64,000 nt of DNA, taken from Pseudomonas sp. MWU13-2100. Its GTDB lineage: Bacteria; Pseudomonadota; Gammaproteobacteria; Pseudomonadales; Pseudomonadaceae. The notes beneath the pieces are model-generated. The model searched no databases. It was not told where the DNA came from and worked only from the letters and a program-made list of their open reading frames with translations. Numbering within the stretch: the stretch's first letter is position 1; each line of letters starts with the position of its first letter. Made by a program: the position numbers and the translations under genes. Location of the stretch: assembly GCF_023242365.1 (NCBI RefSeq), contig NZ_JALLIX010000029.1, positions 16,801 to 80,800 on the forward strand, in the 5' to 3' direction. Positions 24,141 through 33,479 of the stretch are shown piece by piece.

Positions 24141-24865
24141 GCGGCCGCCAGGCCGCCGGCCACCGCCGTGCCGATTTCCCGTCCGGTGCCGAAGCCCGAG
24201 GAGCGGGTCTGGGTCGGGAACTGACGGCTGAGGAATGAACCCTGCGGGGCAAACATCATCGGTGCCAGGACTCCGGTGCCGATGCCGATTGCCAGGTAGA
24301 TCTGCCAGTTTTCACCGCTACCCAGCAGCATCAGAAAGGGATAGGCGCACAGCAGCGAAAACGCCCCGCCGAGAATCAACACCGCCTTGCTGCTCCAGCG
24401 ATCGCACAACCAGCCGAAAAATGGCACGGCGACGATGGCCACCAGACTGGCGAGGGTCACCGACAAGGACCTCACATGTACGTCGACGCCTTTGTATTGG
24501 GTGAGGTAGGCCAGGGAAACAGTCTTGAAGATATGGCTCAGGGCGTTGTAGCCGATGGCGACGAAAAACACCACGACGAGGTCCTTGAGGTCGTTCTTCA
24601 ACAGTGCTTTCAACGGCGAGACCTTGGGCTGCGCGCGTTTGTGCTGGTCCAGTTCCTTGAAATCCGGGGTTTCCGGAATGCTGTTGCGCACCCTCAGGCC
24701 GACACCGACCAGGGCGATGCTGCAGACAAAGGGGATGCGCCAGCCGCCTTCGAGCAGGAACCCATTGCCGTTGAGGGTCAGCAGGTAGATGGTCAGCGAC
24801 GACAGTAGCTGGCCGAGGTTCAGCCCCAGCGTCGGCCGGGCGCCCTGGCTGCCTTGGTCGGGCAA
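24137..24865 (-). pseudogene. MHS-family (KgtP/ShiA-like) MFS transporter, truncated at both ends
   Basis: A 242-residue stretch aligns to the middle of a metabolite:H+ symporter: GGWRIPFVCSIALVGVGL, IPETPDFKEL, VAIVAVPFFGWLCDRWSSKAVL, ending at FGTGREIGTAVAGGLAA. The first five and the last two transmembrane helices are absent, and no start signal lies before it. The truncated end coincides with the end of the LysR gene, suggesting a deletion junction. Such symporters often carry dicarboxylates and sit beside lhgO-type genes. Confidence 0.8.
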
Positions 24866-24879
24866 ACGAGGAGGGGGTA

Positions 24880-24895
24880 CTCCCGTAAGCGGGAG
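24880..24895 (-). terminator. Short hairpin after lhgO
   Basis: CTCCCG-TAAG-CGGGAG, a 6-bp GC-rich stem 9 nt past the lhgO stop on the minus strand. No U-tract follows, so termination is uncertain. Confidence 0.35.
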
Positions 24896-24904
24896 GGTTG
24901 TGGG

Positions 24905-26098
24905 TTAACGGGGGGCGAGCAGTCGGTCGGCGATCATCCCGCCGATCGGTATGGCCGAGGTGGCGGCCGGCGACGGTGCATTGCAGACGTGGACCATGCG
25001 CGGCGTTTCGGCGAACAGGAAGTCATGCACCAGGGTGCCGTCGCGCATCACCGCCTGGGCGCGGATACCGGCTTCGTAGGGCAGCAGGTCTTCGAGGACC
25101 AGGGACGGGCAGTACTTGCGGCACTGCTCCAGGTAGCCGCGCTTGAAGACTGAGTTCTTCATTTCCTGGCTACCGGAACCCAGGTTCTGCCACAGGGTTT
25201 TCCAGAAGCCGGGGAAGGCGGCGTATTGCGCGACGTCCCGCCAGTTGATGGAGAACTTCCGGTAATTCTCCCGGCCCAGCCCCAGCACGGCGTTCGGGCC
25301 GACGGTGACGCTGCCGTCGATCATCCGGGTCAGATGCACGCCGAGGAACGGCAGGTCCGGATCAGGAATCGGGTAGATCAGGTGATTGACGATATTGTTC
25401 TTCGCGGCCGGCAGACGGAAGTATTCGCCGCGGAAGGGAATGATCTGATGGTCGATGCGGATGCCGGCCAGGCTGGCCAGGCGATCGGATTGCAGGCCGG
25501 CACAGGCCACCAGTTTGTGAGCCTGCCAGACCCGGTCGTGACTGCTGACGGTGACTTTGGCGCCGTCTTCCTGGATGGCCGTGACCGTGGTGTCGAGCTG
25601 GATTTCGCCGCCGCCGACGCGAATGACCCGGGCCATGGCCTGGCAGATTTCGCGATAGTCGACGATGCCCGTGGCGTCGAGGAACAGGCCGCCGAGGCCG
25701 ACGATATTCGGTTCGCGCCGCCGCAGTTCGTCAGCATCAAGGCGTTCGACGCGCATGCCATTGAGTTGCGAGCGTTCGTACAGGGCTTGCATGCGCTGCC
25801 CTTGCAGGGGAGTAGAGGCCACCAGCAGCTTGCCGCAGACTTCGAAACGGATCCCGTGTTCGCGGCAGAAGTCCTTCGTGGCCTGGGCCCCGCGCTTGCA
25901 TAGATCGGCCTTGAGGCTGCCCGGCGCGTAGTAGATGCCGGCATGGATCACGCCGCTGTTGTGACCGGTCTGGTGACGGGCGAGGGTGGCTTCCTTTTCC
26001 AGGATCAGCAGCGAGGCACCGGGCTGGCGCTTGAGCAACTCCATGGCTGTGGCGAGGCCGACGATGCCGCCGCCGATGATGCAGAAGTCATAAATCAT
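24905..26098 (-). CDS. lhgO: L-2-hydroxyglutarate oxidase
   Basis: A 397-residue FAD-dependent oxidase of the DAO fold. The dinucleotide motif is CIIGGGIVGLATAMEL at the N-terminus, followed by the family marks RHQTGHNSGVIHAGIYY, VGPNAVLGLGRENY and ...LVHDFLFAETPRMVHVCNAPSPAATSA. It converts L-2-hydroxyglutarate to 2-oxoglutarate at the membrane. AAGGTGA precedes the ATG. It lies between the remnant of a GntR regulator and the remnant of an MHS carrier, so it may have lost its dedicated control and uptake partners. Confidence 0.93.
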   Translation of the reverse strand: MIYDFCIIGGGIVGLATAMELLKRQPGASLLILEKEATLARHQTGHNSGVIHAGIYYAPGSLKADLCKRGAQATKDFCREHGIRFEVCGKLLVASTPLQGQRMQALYERSQLNGMRVERLDADELRRREPNIVGLGGLFLDATGIVDYREICQAMARVIRVGGGEIQLDTTVTAIQEDGAKVTVSSHDRVWQAHKLVACAGLQSDRLASLAGIRIDHQIIPFRGEYFRLPAAKNNIVNHLIYPIPDPDLPFLGVHLTRMIDGSVTVGPNAVLGLGRENYRKFSINWRDVAQYAAFPGFWKTLWQNLGSGSQEMKNSVFKRGYLEQCRKYCPSLVLEDLLPYEAGIRAQAVMRDGTLVHDFLFAETPRMVHVCNAPSPAATSAIPIGGMIADRLLAPR

Positions 26099-26214
26099 GG
26101 AGGGAATTCACCTTGTTATTGTTCATGTCTAGTTATCAGGTTGTCAGACTAATAGGGGCGAGCCGAATCGAGCTTGCTGGCCCCGGCGCCGCAGGCGGCG
26201 TGGGGCCGATTGGT

Positions 26215-26463
26215 TCAGTTCATGGGCGGCAGTTCCAGCTGCAGGCGTTTGGCCGAGGCCCGCAGATGCGCCTCGGCGCACGCGGCGGCCGCCTGGCGAT
26301 TGCCCTCGGCGATAGCCCGATGAAAGGCCACATCCGCGCCGGCTGCCGCATCGAAGTCGGTGGGCAAACGCGATTGCGCGGCGAGGCGCCCGGCATCGAT
26401 TTCCGCACGAATGGCGCTGACCACTCGTTCAACCAGGCAGTCAGGGCGTTGGAGTTCCAGCAT
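26215..26463 (-). pseudogene. GntR/FCD regulator with large internal deletion
   Basis: An 82-residue frame joins the start of a GntR protein (VERVVSAIRAEIDAGRLAAQSRLPT) directly to pieces of the FCD effector domain (DVAFHRAIAEGN and EAHLRASAKRLQLEL). The HTH recognition helix and most of the effector domain are gone while the frame is kept. Located upstream of lhgO on the same strand; intact homologues regulate that gene. Confidence 0.78.
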
Positions 26464-26509
26464 GAAGGGCAGGCTCGGTAGTCAGGTTGTCAGACCATTC
26501 CCGAGAGGT

Positions 26510-27415
26510 TCAGGCGTTGTCAAGCACCCGGGCCGGGGCCAAGCATTCCCGGATCAGGGCCACGAAGCGGGTGGCGGCGGGGGACAGGGGCTGACCGCTG
26601 CGGCTGATCAGGCCGATTTCGCGACTGACGCCGGGGTGTTCCACGGGGCGTGTTTGCAGGCCGCCGAGGCCGTCATCCGCCGATTCCGGCAGCAGGGCCA
26701 TGCCCAGCCCCTGGCGTACCAGTGCCAGGACCGTGGACATATAGTTGGCTTCCAGCCCCGGGACCAGCGTCAGGCCTTGCTCGTCGAACAGTTGCTCGAC
26801 CCGTTCGCGTACGCTGCTGTCGCGTCCGGTGAGGATCATCGGTTGGCCACTCAGGTCCGGCAAGTTGACTGTGGTCTTGCGCGCCAACGGGTGTTCGTCG
26901 TGCAGGAACAGGCACAAGCGATCGACCATGACCACTTCGAAGTCCAGGCCATGATTGAGCCTGGCCCGTACACCCAGCCCGAAATCCACCTCGTTCTCCC
27001 GAACCAGGCTGTCGATGCGTTGGGCAACCACGTCCCGCAGGCGGATTTCGATGCCGGGATAGGCTTGGCGAAACAGCTTCAGTACCGGTGGCAGGGCGCC
27101 GGAGCAGATCGACGGCAAGGCGGCCAGCGTCACCACGCCCCGCTGCAGGCTGGCCAGGTCGCGGGAGCCGCTGACGATATTGTCCAGGTCCAGCAACAGC
27201 TTCTCCATGGGGCCGCGGGCCTGCTGGCCGGCGCCGGTCAGGTTGACCTGGCGCGGGCTGCGCTCCAGCAGGGTGACGCCGAGCCACTCTTCCAACTGCT
27301 GGACCTGCACCGTCAGCGCCGAGGGCGAAAGGTGCAGCAGCGCGGCGGCGCGGGCGAAGTTGCCGGTCTGGGCGACCGTCAGGAAGGCGCGGATATGCTG
27401 GACGGCGTTCTTCAT
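26510..27415 (-). CDS. LysR-family regulator
   Basis: A 301-residue LysR protein starting MKNAVQHIRAFLTVAQTGNFARAAALLHLSPSALTVQVQQLEE. It has the CynR/CbbR-like effector domain (LASLQRGVVTLAALPSICSGALPPVL..). The ATG at 27415 follows GGAAAAAC. The same frame continues open upstream for over 1.3 kb, but that part is antisense to the CitMHS gene and not coding. Divergent from the citM-like carrier (114 bp between), and its likely regulator. Confidence 0.92.
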   Translation of the reverse strand: MKNAVQHIRAFLTVAQTGNFARAAALLHLSPSALTVQVQQLEEWLGVTLLERSPRQVNLTGAGQQARGPMEKLLLDLDNIVSGSRDLASLQRGVVTLAALPSICSGALPPVLKLFRQAYPGIEIRLRDVVAQRIDSLVRENEVDFGLGVRARLNHGLDFEVVMVDRLCLFLHDEHPLARKTTVNLPDLSGQPMILTGRDSSVRERVEQLFDEQGLTLVPGLEANYMSTVLALVRQGLGMALLPESADDGLGGLQTRPVEHPGVSREIGLISRSGQPLSPAATRFVALIRECLAPARVLDNA

Positions 27416-27529
27416 TCTGTTTTTCCGAATGCATGGCGGTGAACATTCCAATTTACAAAGTTTAACCGCGTTCCAATACTCCGGGGAAAACAATAACTGT
27501 CCGCCATTGAGCGGCCCCGGAGTCTTTCC

Positions 27530-28822
27530 ATGCTCGCCACGTTGGGTGTCATCACCATCGTCTGTCTGCTTGCGGCTGTCATGAGCAAGCGTCTTTCGCC
27601 CCTGGTCGCGTTGATCGCCTTGCCGATCATTGCCGCGCTGCTCGGCGGTTTCGGTCTGCAAACCAGCGCCTTTATCGTCACCGGCATCAAGAACGTCGCC
27701 CCGGTGGTCGGCATGTTCGTGTTCGCCATCCTGTTCTTCGGGGTCATGACGGATGCCGGTATGCTCGACCCGATCATCAACCGCATCCTGCGCACGGTGG
27801 GCACGCGGCCCACGCGGATTGTCATGGGCACGGCCTTGCTGGCGTTGCTGGTGCACCTCGACGGTTCCGGGGCGGTGACCTTTCTGGTGACCATCCCGGC
27901 GATGCTGCCGCTGTATACGCGACTGGGCATCGACCGGCGGATCCTGGCTTGTGTCGCGGCGATGGCCGCCGGGGTGAATTTCCTGCCCTGGACCGGCCCG
28001 GTGCTGCGTTCGTCGGCGGCCTTGCACGTGCCAGTGGCGGATCTGTTCCAGCCGTTGATTCCGGTGCAGATCGTCGGCTTGCTGTTTGTCTTCGCCTGCG
28101 CCTGGTGGTTGGGCCGGCGTGAAGAACGGCGTCTGGGCCTGGGCGCCGGCCTGACCACGGGCGGCGTGCCGAGCCGGGTGATCAGCCAGGAGCAAGAAGC
28201 CCTGCGCCGCCCACGGCTGTTCCGGGCCAACCTGCTGCTGACGGTGCTGGTAATGGCGGTGATGATCGCCGGCTGGGTCGACCCGGTGGTGATGTTCATG
28301 CTCGGAACCGTGGTTGCGCTGTGCCTCAATTACCCCAATGTCGATGCCCAGCGTGCCCGCATCGATGCCCATGCCAAGACGGCCCTGACCATGGCCAGTA
28401 TTCTTCTGGCGGCCGGAGTCTTTACCGGCATCATGCAGGGCACGGGCATGCTCAAGGCCATGGCCGAAGTGGCGGTGGCGCAGATCCCGGCCGGCCACGG
28501 CAAGCTGATTCCGGCGGTGGTGGGTTTCCTGTCGATGCCGCTGAGCCTGTTGTTCGATCCGGACTCGTTTTATTTCGGCGTGATGCCAGTGATCGCCGAG
28601 GTCGGCAAGGCCTTGGGCGTGGAGCCGTTGCAGGTGGCCCAGGCGTCCTTGCTGGGGGTGCACACCACCGGTTTTCCGGTCAGCCCGCTGACCCCCGCGA
28701 CCTTTCTGCTGGTGGGCCTGTGCAAGATCGAACTGGCCGATCACCAGCGTTTCACCATTCCTTTCCTGCTCGCCGCCTCGGTATTGATGACCCTGACGGC
28801 GTTGCTTCTGGGTATCTTTTGA
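27530..28822 (+). CDS. CitMHS-family carboxylate transporter
   Basis: A 430-residue inner-membrane carrier with about 11-12 TM segments: KNVAPVVGMFVFAILFFGVMTDAGMLDPI, HLDGSGAVTFLVTIPAMLPLY, GVHTTGFPVSPLTPATFLLVGL. CitMHS members import metal-citrate complexes or related tricarboxylates by proton symport. CGGAG precedes the ATG. The downstream AtuA-like genes follow within 16 nt, so carrier and enzymes probably handle the same acid. Confidence 0.92.
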   Translation: MLATLGVITIVCLLAAVMSKRLSPLVALIALPIIAALLGGFGLQTSAFIVTGIKNVAPVVGMFVFAILFFGVMTDAGMLDPIINRILRTVGTRPTRIVMGTALLALLVHLDGSGAVTFLVTIPAMLPLYTRLGIDRRILACVAAMAAGVNFLPWTGPVLRSSAALHVPVADLFQPLIPVQIVGLLFVFACAWWLGRREERRLGLGAGLTTGGVPSRVISQEQEALRRPRLFRANLLLTVLVMAVMIAGWVDPVVMFMLGTVVALCLNYPNVDAQRARIDAHAKTALTMASILLAAGVFTGIMQGTGMLKAMAEVAVAQIPAGHGKLIPAVVGFLSMPLSLLFDPDSFYFGVMPVIAEVGKALGVEPLQVAQASLLGVHTTGFPVSPLTPATFLLVGLCKIELADHQRFTIPFLLAASVLMTLTALLLGIF

Positions 28823-28838
28823 TATGAGGGACCTTGCG

Positions 28839-30191
28839 ATGAAAACCTTGCGTATCGGCTCCGGTGCCGGCTATTCGGGCGACCGCATTGAGCCGGCGGT
28901 GGAACTGGCGGCCAAGGGTGAGTTGGATTACCTGGTGTTCGAGTGCCTGGCCGAACGGACCATCGCCCTCGCGCAGCAGGCCCGGCTCAGTGATCCCGAG
29001 GCCGGTTATGACCCGTTGCTGCGTGAGCGGATGCAGCGTGTGCTGCCGTTTGTGGCCGGTGCCGGGCGACGTCTGCGGATCATCACCAATATGGGTGCGG
29101 CCAATCCCCTGGCCGCCGCGCGTGAGGTCCGGCGGATCGCTGCCGAGCTGGGTTTGCACGGACTCAAGATTGCCGCGGTGACGGGTGACGATGTGCTTGA
29201 GGTGCTGCGTGCCGGGCCGAGTCGTTTGCTGGACAACGGCTTGCGGGTCGAACAGTTGGGCGACCGGCTGGTCTCTGCCAATGCCTATCTGGGCGTGGAA
29301 GGTATCGTCCAGGCGCTGGCGGCCGATGCCGATGTGGTGATCACCGGCCGGGTGGCCGATCCGTCGTTGTTCCTCGCGCCGCAGTGCTTCGAGTTCGGCT
29401 GGGCGGCAGACGATTGGCCGCGCCTGGGCCGTGGCACGCTGATCGGTCATCTGCTGGAGTGTGCGGGGCAGATCACCGGCGGTTATTTTGCCGACCCGGG
29501 CGTCAAGGAGGTGCCGGACCTGGCGCACCTGGGCTTTCCCCTGGCCGAAGTGGATGCCGAGGGCCGGGCGACCATCACCAAGGTTGTGGGCAGCGGCGGT
29601 CGGGTGGATGCGGCGACCTGCACGGAGCAGTTGCTCTATGAAGTGCATGACCCGGCGGCCTACCTGACGCCGGATGTCACGGCGGACTTTGAGGGCGTGA
29701 GTTTTGTCGAGGAAGGGGCCGACCGGGTTGGTGTGCAGGGCGCGAGTGGACGCCAGCGTCCGGACACCTTGAAGGTCTCGGTGGGTTACCTGGACGGTTG
29801 GATCGGCGAGGGGCAGATGTCCTACGGTGGTCCGGGCGCCCTGGCCCGGGCGCGGCTGGCGCGGGAAATTGTCTTGCAGCGCCTGGAAATCATCGGCGTC
29901 AAGGCCGAGGAAGTTCGTGCGGAACTGATGGGCGTTGATGCCCTGTATGGCGAAGCGCTGAGTGCGCGAGGGCAGGGCGAGCCTTGGGAAGTCCGTTTGC
30001 GGGTGGCGGCGCGTTGTGTCGATCGGGCCGATGCGCTGCGTGTCGGCAATGAAGTGGAGACGCTATACACCAATGGCCCGTCAAGTGGTGGCGGTGCGAG
30101 CAAGAGTGTGCGACAGGTGGTGGCGGTGGCGTCTCTGTTGCTGCCACGGGAAAATCTGACGGTAGCGATTCATCTGGAGGATCGGTCATGA
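28839..30191 (+). CDS. AtuA-family (DUF1446) protein
   Basis: A 450-residue soluble protein with AtuA family marks: IGSGAGYSGDRIEPAVELAAKG, LDYLVFECLAERT, TNMGAANP and TGRVADPSLF..., with the C-terminal YTNGPSSGGGASKSVRQVV. AtuA is needed for acyclic terpene use in Pseudomonas but its chemistry is unknown. The ATG at 28839 is chosen for its GAGGGA; an ATG 15 nt upstream overlaps that site. It overlaps the next gene by 4 nt. Confidence 0.88.
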   Translation: MKTLRIGSGAGYSGDRIEPAVELAAKGELDYLVFECLAERTIALAQQARLSDPEAGYDPLLRERMQRVLPFVAGAGRRLRIITNMGAANPLAAAREVRRIAAELGLHGLKIAAVTGDDVLEVLRAGPSRLLDNGLRVEQLGDRLVSANAYLGVEGIVQALAADADVVITGRVADPSLFLAPQCFEFGWAADDWPRLGRGTLIGHLLECAGQITGGYFADPGVKEVPDLAHLGFPLAEVDAEGRATITKVVGSGGRVDAATCTEQLLYEVHDPAAYLTPDVTADFEGVSFVEEGADRVGVQGASGRQRPDTLKVSVGYLDGWIGEGQMSYGGPGALARARLAREIVLQRLEIIGVKAEEVRAELMGVDALYGEALSARGQGEPWEVRLRVAARCVDRADALRVGNEVETLYTNGPSSGGGASKSVRQVVAVASLLLPRENLTVAIHLEDRS

Positions 30192-30514
30192 GCGGTCTTG
30201 AGTTACGCGCTTTTGCCCATTCGCGCACGGGCGACAAAGGCGACACCTCGAATATCTCGGTGATCGCCTATCGGGTCGAGGACTACCTCAGGTTATGCGA
30301 ATGGCTGACGGCAGAGCGGGTGGCGGACTACTTTGCGCCCTTGCTCGATCCGGCTGCCGGACCGGTACGGCGTTACGCGGTACCGGGAGTGCGGGCCTTG
30401 AATTTCGTCTTGCCGGGCATTCTCCGTGGCGGGGTGACCCGCTCCCTGGCACTGGATGCCCACGGCAAGAGCCTGGGTTCGGCGTTGCTGGATATGCCGT
30501 GGGAGCGCGATTAA
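30188..30514 (+). CDS. AtuA-like ferredoxin-fold partner protein
   Basis: A 108-residue protein (RAFAHSRTGDKGDTSNISVIAY... RALNFVLPGILRGGVTRSLALDAHGKSLG) matching the domain that follows AtuA in many organisms, either as a fusion or as a separate gene. It is encoded here as a separate subunit with an ATGA overlap. Probably forms a complex with the AtuA-like protein. GGAGG precedes the start. Confidence 0.88.
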   Translation: MSGLELRAFAHSRTGDKGDTSNISVIAYRVEDYLRLCEWLTAERVADYFAPLLDPAAGPVRRYAVPGVRALNFVLPGILRGGVTRSLALDAHGKSLGSALLDMPWERD

Positions 30515-31200
30515 CCCGCCTGTTTCAAGCGCTGGGCGACACGCTCGGTGATCAGGCTGCGTTGTTTGTGCGACTCCGCCGCTCGTTGCCGGGCAATCTC
30601 CAGCACGTCCGCGGGGGCTGTCTCCGGGCTGCCGGCGTTGAATGGAGGCGCCGGTGCGTATTCCAACTGCAACTGGATCACCTGGGCTTCTTGTGCCCCG
30701 ACCAGTTCAGCGACCAGGGTCAGGGCAAAATCGATCCCGGCGGTGATGCCGCCGCCAGTCAGCAGGTTGCCGTCACGTACCACACGATCCTTCACCGGGA
30801 GCGCGCCGAAGCTCGCCAGCAGGTCGTGATAAGCCCAGTGAGTGGTGGCCTTGCGGCCTTGCAGCAGCCCGGCGGCACCCAGCACCAGGGAACCGGTGCA
30901 GACCGAGGTGACGTACCGCGCCCGGGCGGCCTGGCGGACGATGAACGAGAGGGTTTCGGCATCTTCCATCAATGGTCCGACCCCGGCACCGCCCGGAATG
31001 CAGATCACGTCCAGGGGCGGGCAGTCGTCGAAGGTGGTCGTCGGGGTGAAGACCAGACCGGTGCTGGCGGTGACGGGGGCGAGGTCCTTCCAGATCAGGT
31101 GGATTCGCGCATCCGGCAACGTGGCCAGAACGTCGTAGGGGCCGGTGAGGTCGAGCTGTTGGACTTTGGGGAATAACAGAAAGCCGATATGCAGCGTCAT
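30511..31200 (-). CDS. inhA: Isonitrile hydratase (DJ-1/PfpI superfamily)
   Basis: A 229-residue protein very like P. putida InhA, which hydrates isonitriles to N-formamides. The nucleophile is C101 in TSVCTGSLVLGA; the N-terminus is MTLHIGFLLFPKVQQLDLTGPYDVL and the LTGGGITAGIDF block is conserved. GGAG lies 8 nt before the ATG at 31200; the longer frame upstream is noise. Convergent with the AtuA partner gene (stop codons overlap) and divergent from a GlxA-type AraC regulator whose sensor domain has the same fold. Confidence 0.92.
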   Translation of the reverse strand: MTLHIGFLLFPKVQQLDLTGPYDVLATLPDARIHLIWKDLAPVTASTGLVFTPTTTFDDCPPLDVICIPGGAGVGPLMEDAETLSFIVRQAARARYVTSVCTGSLVLGAAGLLQGRKATTHWAYHDLLASFGALPVKDRVVRDGNLLTGGGITAGIDFALTLVAELVGAQEAQVIQLQLEYAPAPPFNAGSPETAPADVLEIARQRAAESHKQRSLITERVAQRLKQAG

Positions 31201-31312
31201 GTAATAGCTCCGTGGAAGTAAATAGGCGGGTCCTGCAGGGCTGGACGACTTCACTGTAGTTCCGTAGGCTTTGGCGTATCTGCCATTGACCCCACGTTTC
31301 ACGCCAATCCCC

Positions 31313-32287
31313 ATGAATACACCCAGAACGATCCGCATCCTGGCTTTTCCCAATGTCCAGGTGCTCGATGTTACCGGGCCGCTGCAGGTCTTTGCCTCGG
31401 CCAACGACCTGGCCCGTGCCGCGGGCCTGCCGCTGCCTTATGCGGTGAGTGTGATTGCCGACCAGCGCGAGCCGGTGATGAGTTCGGCGGGGTTGGCCCT
31501 GGTGGCCAATCCTTTGCCGGCCACGGGCGTGTCTTGCGACACCCTGATCATCGCGGGTGGTTGGGGCACCTACGCGGCTTCCGAGGACCCGGCGCTGGTG
31601 GCCTGGGTACGCCAGCAGGCCAGTTGCGCGCGACGGGTCGCCTCGGTCTGCACCGGGGCCTTCCTGCTGGCGGCCAGCGGCTGGCTGGACGGGCGGCGAG
31701 TGGCAACCCACTGGACCCGCTGCGAACAATTGGCGGCGCAGTACCCGCGGGTACGGGTCGAGCCCAATCCGATCTTTATCAATGATGGCCCGGTCTGGAC
31801 CTCGGCCGGAGTGACTGCGGGTATCGACTTGTCCCTGGCGTTGGTTGAGGCGGACTTGGGGCGTCCCGTGGCGCTGGAGGTCGCGCGGCATCTGGTGGTG
31901 TTCCTGAAACGCCCCGGCGGGCAGTCGCAATTCAGCGCCACCTTGTCCTTACAGAAGGCCGGCAGCCGCTTCGGCGATTTGCAGGCCTGGATCGCCGAGC
32001 ATTTGGCGCAGGACCTGTCGATCCCGGTCCTGGCGCAGCAGGCGGGCATGAGCGAGCGCAGTTTCGTCCGTCACTACCGTGCCGAGACCGGGCAGACGCC
32101 GGCCCGGGCCATCGAACAGATCCGGGTGGAAACCGCCCGGCGCCTGTTGAGCGATACCGCGATGCCGATCAAGCGGATTGCCACCCGCTGTGGTTTCGGC
32201 AGCGAGGAAACCCTGCGCCGCAGCTTTCTGCGGGCCATGAGTGTCACGCCACAGGCTTATCGCGAGCGCTTTTCGCTGCGTCCATGA
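31313..32287 (+). CDS. GlxA-type AraC regulator with DJ-1/PfpI sensor domain
   Basis: A 324-residue regulator: residues 1-190 form a DJ-1/PfpI domain with SVCTGAFLLAASG and SAGVTAGIDL, and the C-terminus is an AraC double HTH (LSIPVLAQQAGMSERSFVRHYRAETGQTPAR... CGFGSEETLRRSFLRAMSVTPQAYRERF). The ATG at 31313 gives the family N-terminus (IRILAFPNVQVLDVTGP). It is divergent from inhA, and probably controls it. Confidence 0.92.
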   Translation: MNTPRTIRILAFPNVQVLDVTGPLQVFASANDLARAAGLPLPYAVSVIADQREPVMSSAGLALVANPLPATGVSCDTLIIAGGWGTYAASEDPALVAWVRQQASCARRVASVCTGAFLLAASGWLDGRRVATHWTRCEQLAAQYPRVRVEPNPIFINDGPVWTSAGVTAGIDLSLALVEADLGRPVALEVARHLVVFLKRPGGQSQFSATLSLQKAGSRFGDLQAWIAEHLAQDLSIPVLAQQAGMSERSFVRHYRAETGQTPARAIEQIRVETARRLLSDTAMPIKRIATRCGFGSEETLRRSFLRAMSVTPQAYRERFSLRP

Positions 32288-32477
32288 GATTCCCACGGGG
32301 GCGCCGTCGATCCACTTCGTTGACCTAAGCCATCCCCTGAGTCCCGATTGCACCTAAGCTGTTGGAATATCGGACGTAGTTCGCAATAAAACCTGTACGC
32401 TGAGTATGTTTTGTAAAAGTTATGGCATCATGCCATTAATGCTTTCCCTGATACCCAAATAAGATGAGCACCGGTCT

Positions 32478-33476
32478 GTGTCAGTGATTCCCCTACTTGT
32501 GTGTGACGACTCCAACATGGCCCGTAAGCAGGTTTTGCGGGCGCTGCCGGCAGACTGGCAGGTCTCGATCACCCAGGCCAGCGATGGTCGACAGGGGCTG
32601 GATGCCATTCGCCAGGGATTGGGGCAAGTGGTGCTGCTCGACCTGACCATGCCGGAAATGGATGGCTATCAGGTGCTCTCGGCGATCCGGGCCGAAGGTT
32701 TGCAGGCACAGGTGATCGTGATCTCCGGTGACGTCCAGGAAGAGGCGGTACGCCGGGTTCACGAGCTGGGTGCGCTGGCGTTCCTGAAAAAGCCCTTCGA
32801 CCAGGACGAGCTGCGTGAGATCCTCGACCGACTGGGGCTGCTGAAGGCCCCCGGTCCGACACCATTAGCTGCTCGCCCTGAACCGACGACTGAAATCAGC
32901 TTTCGCGATGCCTTTCGCGAAACGGTCAACGTGGCCATCGGGCGTGCGGCGGCGCTGATTGCCAAGGTCCTGGGTGTGTTCGTGCAGTTGCCGGTGCCGA
33001 ACGTGAATATCCTCGAAGTGGGCGAGCTGCACATGGCGCTGATGGATGCCGGGAGCTGCAACCAGCTCACCGCCATCTGCCAGGGCTTTATCGGCAGCGG
33101 CATCGCCGGCGAAGCCTTGCTGATGTTCCATGACTCGGAAATCGCCGACATGGCGCAGTTGATGCAACGCCAGGGCACCGAATATTCGGACCTTGAAATG
33201 TTGCTCGACCTCTCCAGCGTGCTGATCGGCGCGTGCCTGAGCAGTATTGCCGAGCAGATCGACGTGGTGTTTTCCCAGGGGCACCCACAGATTCTCGGGC
33301 AGCACGCGGCCATCGACGAACTGATCCGGGTCAACCAGCAGCGCTGGAAAAAGACCCTGGCGGTAGAAATCAGCTACAGCCTGGAAGGGCACGATATTCA
33401 TTTCGACTTGCTGTTGTTGTTCACGGAAGACTCCATCCAGCGGTTGACCGACAAACTCGCCTACCTGATGAGCTGA
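32478..33476 (+). CDS. Response regulator with CheC-like phosphatase domain
   Basis: A 332-residue two-domain protein. Residues 1-120 are a receiver with acidic pair D10/D11, phospho-acceptor D55 (VVLLDLTMPEMDG) and K104/K105 (FLKKPFD). After a Pro-rich linker, residues 140-332 resemble CheC/CheX (VNVAIGRAAALIAKVLGVFVQLPVPNV, MLLDLSSVLIGACLSSIAEQ). Such proteins dephosphorylate receivers. The start is GTG. It ends 3 nt before the diguanylate cyclase gene, so the two probably act together. Confidence 0.88.
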   Translation: MSVIPLLVCDDSNMARKQVLRALPADWQVSITQASDGRQGLDAIRQGLGQVVLLDLTMPEMDGYQVLSAIRAEGLQAQVIVISGDVQEEAVRRVHELGALAFLKKPFDQDELREILDRLGLLKAPGPTPLAARPEPTTEISFRDAFRETVNVAIGRAAALIAKVLGVFVQLPVPNVNILEVGELHMALMDAGSCNQLTAICQGFIGSGIAGEALLMFHDSEIADMAQLMQRQGTEYSDLEMLLDLSSVLIGACLSSIAEQIDVVFSQGHPQILGQHAAIDELIRVNQQRWKKTLAVEISYSLEGHDIHFDLLLLFTEDSIQRLTDKLAYLMS

Positions 33477-33479
33477 GCC

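Noticed and set aside
27416..28744. A very long open frame (over 440 codons) continuing upstream of the LysR gene on the minus strand
   Set aside because: It is exactly antisense to the CitMHS transporter and shows Gln/Arg/His-rich shadow composition; the LysR protein starts cleanly at 27415.
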